A stretch of 64,000 bases of DNA from JBCCCJ01 sp039029315 (lineage in GTDB: Bacteria; Bacteroidota; Bacteroidia; J057), in the NCBI GenBank assembly GCA_039029315.1, contig JBCCGK010000051.1, forward strand, positions 1 to 64,000, in the 5' to 3' direction. Positions 27,001-36,600 of the stretch are shown here, piece after piece. The stretch's first letter is position 1. Every line of letters begins with the position of its first letter. Made by a program: the position numbers and the translations under genes. The notes below the pieces were generated by a model. That model saw only the letters and a list, made by a program, of their open reading frames with translations, was not told the origin of the DNA and ran no database searches.

Positions 27001-27338
27001 CACTGTTTAATACATCGTAACCGAAGTTTTTTGATGTTTTGTTGAACCCCTTCGCACTGGCCCGTCCCCTTACAAATGGGACTTCGCACAAGGCCTTTTC
27101 TGCTGAAAAGCAGGAAGATTATCGCCTGTCCCACCTCTTGAGGGGGGATATTAGGCGAAAAGGGGGGTTCAGGAAAAAATATAAGAAACTTATGTTCCAC
27201 TGTATTTAACTATTGGAATAGGAAAGAGAAGGGGTAGATTTTGAGTTTTGACAAGCCCTTTTTTACTCGAACAACTTGTTTGCACAGATTCTTAGAGACT
27301 GATTTGCATTTGTCAAGCTCCCTTTTCAATTTGTATAT
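27001..27338 (+). other. Intergenic region with short repeats
   Basis: This 338-base gap has no gene. It contains CTTCGCAC twice (27050-27057 and 27082-27089), a GTCCC/GGGAC hairpin between the two copies, and a perfect CTGCT-GAAA-AGCAG tetraloop hairpin at 27100-27113. None has a T-run, so no terminator is called after the Omp85 gene. Promoter-like bases for the next gene begin at 27304. Confidence 0.4.
27304..27333 (+). promoter_or_regulatory. Possible promoter of the zinc-ribbon gene
   Basis: TTG at 27304-27306, 19 bases, then TCAATTTG at 27326-27333: one mismatch to TAnnTTTG. It ends only five bases before the ATG at 27339, which would give a leaderless or nearly leaderless message. Confidence 0.3.
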
Positions 27339-28436
27339 ATGGCTGCCAAGCAAAAAAAATCGAAAGCCCAGGAGTTATTTATCCACAATCATTGTCCGCA
27401 ATGCGGGTCCAAGATGCGGTATGATGGTGGGGCCTTCAAGAAGTTGAAATGTACCAAATGCTCTTATTCACGGGCTCTGAATAAAGATACAGATCAGGTA
27501 GTCAACCAACCATTGCATCAGGGTGTCAAGCTCAATCACTTTGTCAAAGGCATGGGGCTTCCCATGAAAGCATATTTCTGTCTGAACTGTACTGCTGAGA
27601 TCGCGATGCACAAGGATAGTCCACTAACCACTTGCCCATTTTGTACAAGTGATGAGTTGGAACCAAGTGATCGAGACAAAGATGTATTCAAACCTTATAG
27701 CATGATCCCATTTACAGTCTCTCAGGATCATGCCCTCAAGGAACTCCGCAAATGGCTCGGATTTACTGTGCTGGGCGTTAATTTCTTTCCTGAAGATATT
27801 TTTGGCCTTCTTGAGCCACCCAAAATGCGGGGGGTGTATTTGCCCGTTTTTTTGTTCGATGGATTAACCCGAAGTACCTGGTTTGGGGAGGCAGGCTTGA
27901 GTTTTATGGATGAAAAGAAAGGAAAAAAGATATCCAGAATGATGTGGGACCCTACCACAGGGTATTATGAGCATTTCTTTGAGAATCTGGATGTGGAGAT
28001 TTCTGAAGGGATTGATGACCTCACTATGGAAGATATTCAGCCATATAACTACAGATATCTGGTGCCTTATGATACCCGGTTCTTACAGGACAACTGGACA
28101 GTAGAATTGTACCAGATTCCAGAGATTGAGGGGTTCAAAGCTGCAAATATGTTGATGGACAATGAAATCATGACAGCAGCCCTTGACCGGATCATCGCTG
28201 ATGATGTGAGAAAGCTAAAGATTACCTCAGAGAAACTCAGCATTGCCTTCAAACATGTATTGATCCCCATTTGGGTTGGGAGCTATGTCTATCAAGGAGA
28301 AGTATTCCAGTTTATGATCAATGGCCAAAGTGGAAAAATCACTGGTGAAAAACCCCTCTCCAACTTCAAGTTGTATGTCGCCATGGGGATCGCCATTGCA
28401 TTGATCACAGTTTTGGTCCTCCTCTTTTCCTGGTAA
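27339..28436 (+). CDS. Zinc-ribbon protein with C-terminal membrane anchor, 365 aa
   Basis: Two treble C4 zinc ribbons open the protein: Cys19/22/38/41 and Cys81/84/99/102. They are like TFIIB-type or PriA-type ribbons, and related proteins are often labelled so. A middle domain (about 110-340) with no recognised fold and one hydrophobic C-terminal segment (about 345-364) follow, so the ribbons would face the cytoplasm on a tail anchor. No helicase motifs exist, so a PriA helicase function is ruled out. The role is unknown. It is a single gene with a possible promoter abutting its start codon. Confidence 0.7.
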   Translation: MAAKQKKSKAQELFIHNHCPQCGSKMRYDGGAFKKLKCTKCSYSRALNKDTDQVVNQPLHQGVKLNHFVKGMGLPMKAYFCLNCTAEIAMHKDSPLTTCPFCTSDELEPSDRDKDVFKPYSMIPFTVSQDHALKELRKWLGFTVLGVNFFPEDIFGLLEPPKMRGVYLPVFLFDGLTRSTWFGEAGLSFMDEKKGKKISRMMWDPTTGYYEHFFENLDVEISEGIDDLTMEDIQPYNYRYLVPYDTRFLQDNWTVELYQIPEIEGFKAANMLMDNEIMTAALDRIIADDVRKLKITSEKLSIAFKHVLIPIWVGSYVYQGEVFQFMINGQSGKITGEKPLSNFKLYVAMGIAIALITVLVLLFSW

Positions 28437-28483
28437 GATTTTTGGTAGTGCAATACATGTAAGGCTGTCATCGGCACATAGCA

Positions 28484-28574
28484 ATGATCGGCAGACCATT
28501 GCTAGGTGGGATGTTATTGAAGCGGATGCCTTCCTATCTACGATTGGCAAAGCGAGAGATGGTCTGCCGATCAT
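28484..28574. repeat. Pair of perfect 16-bp inverted repeats
   Basis: ATGATCGGCAGACCAT (28484-28499) recurs as its exact reverse complement at 28559-28574, separated by 59 bases. No target-site duplication flanks it and there is no open frame inside. It may be a miniature inverted-repeat element, a structured RNA or a paired protein-binding site. It sits in the 269-base gap between the convergent zinc-ribbon and CPBP genes, closer to the zinc-ribbon stop. Confidence 0.7.
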
Positions 28575-28635
28575 CTCTACAAATATTCTGTCAGAAGATT
28601 AGCATTGCATTTGAACTACTACCAGATTTTTTTAG

Positions 28636-28668
28636 AAAAAAAAGAACCTGAAATAATTCCAGGTTCTT
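28636..28668 (-). terminator. Intrinsic terminator of the second CPBP gene
   Basis: On the minus strand AAGAACCTG (28668-28660) pairs with CAGGTTCTT (28650-28642) around a 9-base loop, then a T-run at 28641-28636. It lies about 40 bases past the stop at 28706. Confidence 0.85.
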
Positions 28669-28705
28669 GTATCTGATAGGTTGAATGAGGAAAGCTCGCA
28701 GAGGA

Positions 28706-29665
28706 TCAGTACACCCACTCGCGATATTTCTCAATAAATGGTTTGTCAAATCGGATAATGAGGAAAGTGAGGAAGAGAAAGACAAACATCCCGGCTAAGC
28801 CTTTGATGCTGCCAAAGAGGGGATTCTCTCCCCAAATGAAAAAGAAACTCAAAAGAGAGATATTGTTCAGCACTCCGTGAAAAGTGGCGGAGGCATACAC
28901 ACTTCGTGTTTTGATGCTGAGATAAGCGAGCACATAAGCAAGGCTGACAGAGTATCCAACCAATGCCAGCAAATCTCCCAAAATAGCCGTAGAGTTAAGC
29001 GAACTTAGATCAAATAGCAAAGGGATATACCACATTCCCCACAAGCTCCCAACAATCAGGTTACTCCCCATAAAACCCATAGATTTTGTCTCAGAGAGCA
29101 TAAATCCTCTCCATCCAACTTCTTCTCCTACATTGAATAATAAATTGATGGTCGTCCCACCGATGATTCCACCAATCAAAATCATGACGAACAAGGGCAC
29201 AATCTCCGCCGGCATCTGGATTTCGGGGATGAGCATGACCTGCATCACATCTCCCACTAAGCCATCGATGCCTGTAAAGATGCTAGCCTTGCCAAATGGC
29301 ATCAAACCGGCTCCCATGATGACTTCTCCAAATCCAGGAAGTCGCAACACATTTCCCATAATGAATACGGTCAAGACCGTCCCAAAAACAACTCCTACAG
29401 GAAGCAATAGAGTCAATCCAATCCAGGAAAAGCTAAATCTTTTGCGGTTCCACCCATAACGGGCCATAGACCCTTTATAGATATATTTTTGAGTAAGAAT
29501 GGCAGCTCCAGCTGGTGCCCAACAATACAACATTAGCTTGAGAATTGGTTCCAGGATGGAGCCGTTTTCAAGGATCATTCCAGGAATGAACAAGCTAAGG
29601 ATACTCAATCCAAATGTAAGGCCAAGGAATAGGAGTATTTTGGAATAATTCATAGTGGATAGCAT
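28706..29665 (-). CDS. CPBP-family membrane protein with a missing histidine, 319 aa
   Basis: A Rce1/CPBP-type membrane protein with seven or eight helices. The first motif is intact: Glu181-Glu182 and Arg186 (EEVGWRG). The second motif, usually W-G-x-W-H-x-P, reads W-G-M-W-Y-I-P here: the catalytic or metal-binding His is Tyr (codon TAT, one change from CAT). The last motif FHGVLNN keeps its His and Asn. The protein may have lost protease activity and act as a regulator or an immunity-like factor, or use another residue. The ATG at 29665 is first; a second ATG at residue 5 is possible. It is monocistronic with a terminator. Confidence 0.78.
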   Translation of the reverse strand: MLSTMNYSKILLFLGLTFGLSILSLFIPGMILENGSILEPILKLMLYCWAPAGAAILTQKYIYKGSMARYGWNRKRFSFSWIGLTLLLPVGVVFGTVLTVFIMGNVLRLPGFGEVIMGAGLMPFGKASIFTGIDGLVGDVMQVMLIPEIQMPAEIVPLFVMILIGGIIGGTTINLLFNVGEEVGWRGFMLSETKSMGFMGSNLIVGSLWGMWYIPLLFDLSSLNSTAILGDLLALVGYSVSLAYVLAYLSIKTRSVYASATFHGVLNNISLLSFFFIWGENPLFGSIKGLAGMFVFLFLTFLIIRFDKPFIEKYREWVY

Positions 29666-29739
29666 GCTTGACGATGGTCGTACTCAATATAACGAAAAAA
29701 TCTATACTTCGGATTCACTTTACCCAAAACTCTTATGCA

Positions 29740-30297
29740 TTATTTCATCACTTCGTCCCTGAGTTGAGTTAGATATTCGCGGCCCAATCCCCTCAGTCGT
29801 TCTACGTTTTCATCCGGGATTCCCTCAGGGTCGGGATGACTATCAATCGCAACACTCATGCTGTCTTCTCGCAACAGATGTAGCATTGGATAGGGGGAAC
29901 GATTGGAATAATTTTCAGCGGAATCCGCCTCTGTTCCCTCAAATTGATACGCTGGATGGAAGGTGGCGATCTGGATGATGCCTTCCAATTCCTTTTCAGC
30001 CAACAATGCCTCAGTGATTTCAATGAAATCCCAATAGTCCAGAAAATCATTCAGGACATGGGGGTGAATCAGCACTGTCGTGTCCGTTTCTTCCGGGGAT
30101 ACAGTCAACAAATGGTCCAACTCTCTATTCAATTCTTCCAGCAACTCTTCGGACTCTTTTGCCTGACTGAGCTGGTACCTGATCTGGCCCGCCCGTGATA
30201 CCCGCGCAGCAAATGGACATAAATTCAGCCCAATTACTACTGACTCTACCCAGCGCTGGGATCGCTCTATGTACGTATGACTATCTGTCTCCAACAT
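29740..30297 (-). CDS. DUF1415 family protein, 185 aa
   Basis: A soluble protein of the uncharacterised DUF1415 family, recognised by the opening WVESVVIGLNLCPFA (about 16-30), then HPHVLNDFLDYWDF and the IATFHPAYQF segment. The function is unknown; most members are single small cytosolic proteins. Its ATG at 30297 lies five bases after the -7 element of a strong promoter (30302-30332), so the mRNA may be leaderless. The gap between its stop and the CPBP start at 29665 is 74 bases. Confidence 0.9.
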   Translation of the reverse strand: MLETDSHTYIERSQRWVESVVIGLNLCPFAARVSRAGQIRYQLSQAKESEELLEELNRELDHLLTVSPEETDTTVLIHPHVLNDFLDYWDFIEITEALLAEKELEGIIQIATFHPAYQFEGTEADSAENYSNRSPYPMLHLLREDSMSVAIDSHPDPEGIPDENVERLRGLGREYLTQLRDEVMK

Positions 30298-30301
30298 TTA
30301 T

Positions 30302-30332
30302 CAAAGGTAGAAGTCCCGGACGGTTCTCCCAA
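30302..30332 (-). promoter_or_regulatory. Bacteroidota-type promoter for the DUF1415 gene
   Basis: On the minus strand TTG (30332-30330), 20 bases, then TACCTTTG (30309-30302): an exact match to TTG-N19-21-TAnnTTTG. The -7 element ends four bases before the ATG at 30297, so transcription would start at or next to the start codon. Confidence 0.6.
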
Positions 30333-30402
30333 AAAGTAGCGAGAAAAAGTAAGACTTCCTGTTCCCCAGTACTTATCTCCGACAGGTCCCGATAGCAACA
30401 GC

Positions 30403-33174
30403 TTAGTGGGTCACAACCAGCTTTTGGAAATGAGTTGGTTGGCTACTGCCGTGCAGTCCTAACATATAGGTTCCAGAAGGCCAGGTTCTGATCGGAATTG
30501 TTTTTTCGATCGTCCTTGGCTTGTCTTCGGCTTTTTCGGCTGGGGAGCGGAAAATGAGTCGCCCTGCAAGATCCTGAATCGTGATATAGGATTGTGTCCC
30601 TTTTGGAATCTGATACGTCAGGATGATCTTGTCTGAGGCAGGGTTTGGAGAGAAAGTAAGTCGAGCGGAAGAGATGGGGGGGATCTTCACTTCCATAAGT
30701 TGGCTGACATTCGTTTCATTGTTTTCATCTATCAAGACCAGACGATAGATGACAGTTTCTCCCTGCAAGGTCTTGCTGTCGAGATCTTTCCATGTATAAT
30801 GAAACTGCCCCGCCTTTCCTGCCACGGTTCCGAGGAGATGCCACTCTCCTGTTAGTTGTTTCCGCTCGATTCGGAATGAATGTCCTGCAAGATTCTTTGG
30901 ATCGATTTCCCATTCCAGATGCGTCGCCAGCTTTTCGTTTTCCCATCGTGCAGAGAAGGCAGAAAAAGAGATTGGCAGTACTACGTCCACCTCAATCCCT
31001 ACTAGCCAGGGTGCATCGCTCACGCCATTAGTCTTGCTGATCTGATAGGTGCCCGGAGTCATGGGAACATCCCCACTGTGAGTGGTGATGCCAAGGGTGA
31101 TTTTATCATCTCTCAAAAAGATCGAGCCTGAGGCCCGTGGATAATCATTGTAGGTCCCTCCATACAGATTGCCATGTTCCAATGTGCTCCCGTTTGCGCT
31201 CAGTACACTGACGAAGGCATCAAACTGGGCTACATAACTATTGGCTCCTGAGGTTACAGGAAAATTACTGGATTGGGTAGCTCCCAGCACATGCGCGACA
31301 TTGGTCAAGGTATCTATTCGGATAGACTTACCATAATCCAGGCCAGATCCTCCCAAATAGGTACTGTATACCAAGCTACTTCCTGCAGTATTGATTCGAG
31401 CGGCAAACGCATCTCCAGTGGAAACGGGACTTACAGCCCCCTGATAGGCACCAGCAGTTGTAGGAAAATCTGAGGAATAGGTAATGCCTGTGATGAATGC
31501 CTCCTCACTGCCATTGACATCTACCGAGTGGGCCACATCGCCATTGGTGCCACCCAAATAAGTGATGTATTCTACCGCATTTCCGCTTGCATTCAGTTTG
31601 GCAATGAAGGCGTCTTCCTGATTCATTGCCGCCCCAAAATTGGCCGCTGTTTGGATGCTTCCTGAGGTGGCTGGGAAATCAGTAGAGCCGGTATTGCCAA
31701 CAACGAAGACCTCTCCGTCTGTATCTACTGCAAGGCCATTGGCAATGTCATAATTGCTCCCTCCAAACATGGCAGCATATTCCAGCACCGTTCCTGTCGA
31801 ATTGTATTTGTTCACAAATACATCTCCATTGCCACGAGGCCCACCAATATAAGCGCCTGAAGAGGTCGGAAAATCACTCGATAAGGTATAGCCTACAATA
31901 AAAGCTTCCCCTGTTGGCCAAACTTCCAAATCATACAGATAATCCCTGTCTGAGCCTCCGACATAGGTACCATATTGCAAACTGCTTCCATCTGCGCTGA
32001 GTTTGGCTAGAAATCCTTCTACCAATCCGCCATTGCTTGTTGGTTGCACACTCCCGCTGGTTGTTGGAAAATTACTGGACCGACAAAAACCTGCAACATA
32101 GGGTTCAAAGGAAGCATTGACACCGATTCCATAAGCAAGTTCCCAATCTGAGCCTCCCAAATAGGTGGAGAACATCATGGAAGTGCCATCTGCCGCCAAT
32201 TTGGTTACATAGGCATCGATCCCACCTGCATAGGTGTTTTGATACACACCTGCAGTCGTTGGGAAGTTTGTCACTTTTGTATATCCTGTGAAGTAGACAA
32301 AATTAAGCGCATCTCTGCAAACAGACATCACGTAGTCATCCGAGGTACTGGTATGAAAAAAGCTGGACCAGGTCAAGGTCAGCGGGTCAATGATCAACGG
32401 CAAGGCCTCATTGTATCCTCTTGGGGCTCGAAATCCTATTTTGTCTTTGGAATGCTGTACATACTGGACAGGAACAGCAATCTCTTCCCCATCAATCAAT
32501 TGATAGGCATATGGGGCCATGTCTTTCACTTCTCCCCATTGGGTGAATATCCGCAAGTTGCCTTTCTCATCTATCTTTAATTGATCCACCCCATCCCACT
32601 CCATCAGGATTGCTTCCATATCGGCTCCCGCTTGAAGAATGAAATCATATTTCAACTGATGTTCTGCACTTCCATAATAGCGCAAATCTATTCCTTTGTA
32701 AATCTCATCATACCATAACTCCCGAAATCTTCGGACATGCGTACTCCATGAAGAGGGATCATTGCCTCTCAGGTAGTTGGTGTAGCCTGGGAGCATATCT
32801 TTTCCTTTGGGAACAACATCTGGCAGGGTATTGACAAATGTTACATTCCAGATTAAGCCTTCATATTCTGGAGCCCGGGCGTACCGCCACTGATAGTTTT
32901 CATGTTTTTCGGACTGGGGTTCCCGGCTTGGATCACGGGCTTCGATTTCACGGACTTGCGCAATACTGATTCCTTGGTCCAGAAACCTCACCAAATGATC
33001 AGGCACAAAGGTTTTGTAATGAATCTGAGGATCGTATTGTCCTTTATTTTCTTCAAAATATACTTGGGAAGGATAGCTTTTCAGTTCTAGATCTGGAGGG
33101 GGTATTTTTTTCCCCAGAACAATCGAACACAGACAAATCACAAAGAGCAGGCACCAAAGGCGCATGACAAACAT
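30403..33174 (-). CDS. Secreted SBBP-repeat protein with T9SS sorting domain, 923 aa
   Basis: A large exported protein. After a signal peptide (about 1-22) comes the DUF7948-type N-terminal domain (about 35-270, with ENKGQYDPQIHY). Seven or more SBBP-type propeller repeats follow (about 275-750), each with motifs such as YSTYLGGS and FPTTSGAYQ. An Fn3-like part (about 765-835) leads to a C-terminal T9SS type A sorting domain (about 845-923), ending in a typical GTYML-x-LHG strand. It is therefore a likely surface protein exported by the type IX system. It is transcribed alone; the gene starts ATG TTT GTC, with another ATG at codon 4. Confidence 0.88.
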   Translation of the reverse strand: MFVMRLWCLLFVICLCSIVLGKKIPPPDLELKSYPSQVYFEENKGQYDPQIHYKTFVPDHLVRFLDQGISIAQVREIEARDPSREPQSEKHENYQWRYARAPEYEGLIWNVTFVNTLPDVVPKGKDMLPGYTNYLRGNDPSSWSTHVRRFRELWYDEIYKGIDLRYYGSAEHQLKYDFILQAGADMEAILMEWDGVDQLKIDEKGNLRIFTQWGEVKDMAPYAYQLIDGEEIAVPVQYVQHSKDKIGFRAPRGYNEALPLIIDPLTLTWSSFFHTSTSDDYVMSVCRDALNFVYFTGYTKVTNFPTTAGVYQNTYAGGIDAYVTKLAADGTSMMFSTYLGGSDWELAYGIGVNASFEPYVAGFCRSSNFPTTSGSVQPTSNGGLVEGFLAKLSADGSSLQYGTYVGGSDRDYLYDLEVWPTGEAFIVGYTLSSDFPTSSGAYIGGPRGNGDVFVNKYNSTGTVLEYAAMFGGSNYDIANGLAVDTDGEVFVVGNTGSTDFPATSGSIQTAANFGAAMNQEDAFIAKLNASGNAVEYITYLGGTNGDVAHSVDVNGSEEAFITGITYSSDFPTTAGAYQGAVSPVSTGDAFAARINTAGSSLVYSTYLGGSGLDYGKSIRIDTLTNVAHVLGATQSSNFPVTSGANSYVAQFDAFVSVLSANGSTLEHGNLYGGTYNDYPRASGSIFLRDDKITLGITTHSGDVPMTPGTYQISKTNGVSDAPWLVGIEVDVVLPISFSAFSARWENEKLATHLEWEIDPKNLAGHSFRIERKQLTGEWHLLGTVAGKAGQFHYTWKDLDSKTLQGETVIYRLVLIDENNETNVSQLMEVKIPPISSARLTFSPNPASDKIILTYQIPKGTQSYITIQDLAGRLIFRSPAEKAEDKPRTIEKTIPIRTWPSGTYMLGLHGSSQPTHFQKLVVTH

Positions 33175-33658
33175 AAGGTGTGGCTTAAGGAGTTTATTTC
33201 ACTCCAAAAGTCCGAAACGCAGGGATGAGAATCTGCCAGATCCCAGCAGAACAATTACACATGTTCAAAATAGACAAGATAAAAAATATTTACACCACTC
33301 ATGATTAACCAAGATGGAGTAAGCTTGATTGAAAAAAAACAGGGAAGGATCTCTCGAAAAATTTCTCGGCCATGGAGAAACACAAGTCCTCCTGCCATCC
33401 ATTTATGGTAGAAACTTGTGTCTCTCGTTTCTTTTTATGGCTTCAGAAAGAAATCAATTCTCCTTTTTGCATCAGCTTCTTTCTGGTATTGTCAGGTGAT
33501 CGCCCCATGCTGTCGAAACAATCGACAAGCTCTTTGTTATTCGATGTGAGACTTTCCTTCTCACTGTATCTAAATATTCCTGTAAGAACTCATGTCAATC
33601 ATGAATCGAATCCAGGAATAATTATATGAGATAACTATTTCCTCAAAAAACTTTCCTT
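33175..33658. other. Gene-free region between two T9SS cargo genes
   Basis: I see no gene here; an 85-codon plus-strand frame at 33372-33629 shows no domain and is rejected. The region contains the long hairpin at 33375-33426 and a smaller palindromic segment just left of it. Both neighbours are on the minus strand, so this area should hold the promoter of the SBBP gene and the 3' end of the SprB-repeat gene's message. Confidence 0.45.
33375..33426 (-). repeat. Long imperfect hairpin in intergenic region
   Basis: GAGAAACACAAGT (33375-33387) pairs with ACTTGTGTCTCTC (33414-33426), 12 of 13 positions. Inside the loop CCAT (33395-33398) pairs with ATGG (33405-33408). It may be a terminator or processing site for the minus-strand SprB-repeat gene, 230 bases past its stop, or part of a small RNA. 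Confidence 0.5.
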
Positions 33659-36600
33659 CTATTCTGTAACTACCACTCTTCGATATAGACTTCCCTCTTG
33701 CGCATGAACCTTGAGGAGATATATTCCGGCAGGCATAGTCAATGGCAATGAAAGGCTTATCTGGGATTGTCCGTGAATATCACCTAATTCCTGGTATAGG
33801 ATCTCTTTCCCGTTTAGGCTGTACAAAGCTGCACTGGCATCTTTCAATTCCATTTGTTGAAAGTTCAAACCAATAAAGCTTCGGGCTGGATTGGGTGAAA
33901 GCGTCAAGGTCCCATGTATCAGCATTCGCTCATTCCCTACAGAAACCAAAGAGATCTCTTGAGTTAAAGTATCTGACCCACATGGATTGCTGACAATCAG
34001 GCTTACGACATACGTTCCATTATTGGAGAATACATGAACAGGATCAGTCTCTGTGCTTCCATCTGTTTGATCTCCAAAGGTCCATTGGTAGCTGACTCCC
34101 CCGCTGGAAGCGTCTTGAAAGAAAACGGTTCCACCTTGTATGTGGTAGTCAAATTGTGCCGTTGGTCCATTGTCATCATGTTCAATCGTGAAACTCTGCT
34201 CAGGAAGACTGCACCCATTGGCATCAGATATCTGAACGGAATAGATTCCTGATTTCACCTCCATCAACTGTTCCGTCGTGTCTCCATTGCTCCAGGCAAA
34301 ATTGTAGGGCACTGTTCCTCCTTCTACCAGCAGATCTATCCATCCATCTGCAGTCTCCTGACAGGAAGCATCCTGAATGGACACAAGCACAGAGGACAAG
34401 CTGTCTGGCTCCTGGATCTCAAATGTCAGGGAATCTTCGCATCCCATGCCATCTGATAGCCTTACCTGATATCTCCCCTCCAACAAGGAATCCAGGAATT
34501 CGGTCACTGGTCCATGATCCCACTGAATGCTCAAAGGAGATGTTCCGCCACTCACAGCCAATGATATCTGTCCGTCTGCCCGCCCAAAGCAGGATATCTG
34601 TGCGGCAATTCCTTCCAGGATCAAAGAATCAGGCTCTTCAATAAATATCGATTCTGATTGGATCTTACATCCAACAGCATCAGAGATCAGAACATCATAT
34701 TCGCCAGCCATCAGCTGTGTCGGATCTTCCATCGTCTGCCCATCGCTCCACATGAAGGCAAATGGGGCCTGCCCACCTGCCACACTAACATCAATCGCAC
34801 CAGATGCCTCTCCACCACAACGGGCTGCTGTGGCAATCGCAGAGTGAATCTCCAATGGCAATTTCATAGAGAAGTGAATCGTATCTCGTCGAAACAGACC
34901 TATATCATTGGTCGCAACAATCGTTAAGATGCTGTCAATAATTGTTTGTCCAGTAAGATTATGGAGTCGCACGCTTGAGGTTTGCGCACCAGTGGACCAA
35001 AGGTAATCAACTTGTGGGTCCGTGCCTCCCAGAATGGAATCTCCTTCACAATACCATCCATCATCCCCGAATACCACTGTGGGAGGGCTGCCTATTACAA
35101 AATCATCGAAGCCTATCCCATCACTGTTTTGTGTTCCGCCAGCTGAGAAAGCCAATCTAAATCGAACCGATGATTGCCCAATCAACCCTGGATCGAGTTG
35201 GTGGGTTACAGCTACCCATCCTCCAGAGCCATCATTGTTGGCGTTCCACCCGCTCCACCCTACTGGCTGCCCACCGGGAAAACTGTTGATGTACTGCCAG
35301 TTATACCAATCAGGTGCTCCGTATTCTCCCACCACCTGCCAACTATCACCATCATCAATGCTGGACTGCAACACAAGTCCGTCCCAGCTGGATTCTGTTT
35401 CCCACCATATCTTCATCCCTACCCATGTATCTATCGAGACATTGCTGAGGTTAAAACAAGGACTGATGATCCAGGAAGATTCGAAACTGTTATAGGTCCC
35501 CAGTCGATTGGTTGACCAGGCCCTTTGACCTGAGGCAGCTCCTGATATGGTCGTAGCGGCAGGAACCCCCCATTCCCAACTGCTGTAAGTTCCTCCGCTT
35601 TCCCACCCACCATTTCCTGCCTCAAAGTCTTCCTTATAGGGAAAGACTGAAATTTCCTGAATGTTGGTCAAGGTATGCTGCATGGTATCATTGGTCGAAT
35701 TTGTGTCTCCATTTCCATTGACCCAAACCTGAATATCATATGCTCCTGCCATGCTAAGATCCGCTTTGGTAACGAAGGTATAGCTCAGGGTATCTCCCGG
35801 TGCCACAGAGCCGGGCACCGACTCCATTCCAGAAATGGGTGAGCCATTGATGCTATAGGCTGCTTGCAGATTGGTGGCGGTTTGTTGGCCGATATTGCTG
35901 ATCCGAACAGTAACACTTTCAAGGCCCATTCCACAAGCATTGGCAGCAGGATTGACCAATTCGACAGGCACCAGATCCTGGGGAGGGATCAGAAAGGGAG
36001 TTAGCTCATAGTAGTGATTATCTGCATATCCTGACCCTAATTGACTAAGGCTTGTATTGCTATTTCCATATTGTACTCCAAAGGTGTGATCTTCCTGCAC
36101 CCCGATGGTACTGGTGATCCAGTTACTGCTAGGGCTGCTGAACATATCCACCAGATAGATATGGTTGCTACTTTCTTCCAAAACTGTGGCTACATAAACA
36201 AAGCTGGTCGGTCCCCATTCATAAGAATACCAACGAATCCAGAATTGGCGGTTGGGAGCTGTTCCAAACACTTTGTATTGAATCAGATCATTGGTTCCAA
36301 TTGGAGGAGCATTGGCGAATTCTTCCCAAAAGCAGGCAATCGACAAATCGGGAATCGTATTGGTAGGGAGGTTCACATTGTTTCCGGGAATGGCCGAATT
36401 AGATACATCAAATGTGATGACTCCATTCGCACTGGCCTTGAAAGCACTGACATTTTGCCCGTAAAATGAGAATGGAAAGGGCAACGTAAAGGTGCTAGAC
36501 CACATATTTGTTGTCTGCCCGCCTGTCAGGAGAGTCGTCCATCCGGTTAGGTCAAAATCTGTCTCTGTATTCAATCCTCCAGGATTTCCTCCACTTTTGG

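Noticed and set aside
27339..28436. PriA helicase assignment for the zinc-ribbon gene
   Set aside because: Ribbons resemble PriA, but Walker and helicase motifs are absent and the protein ends in a membrane helix.
33372..33629. 85-codon plus-strand open frame in the gap between T9SS cargo genes
   Set aside because: Opposite to both neighbours, no homology pattern, and overlaps the hairpin at 33375-33426.
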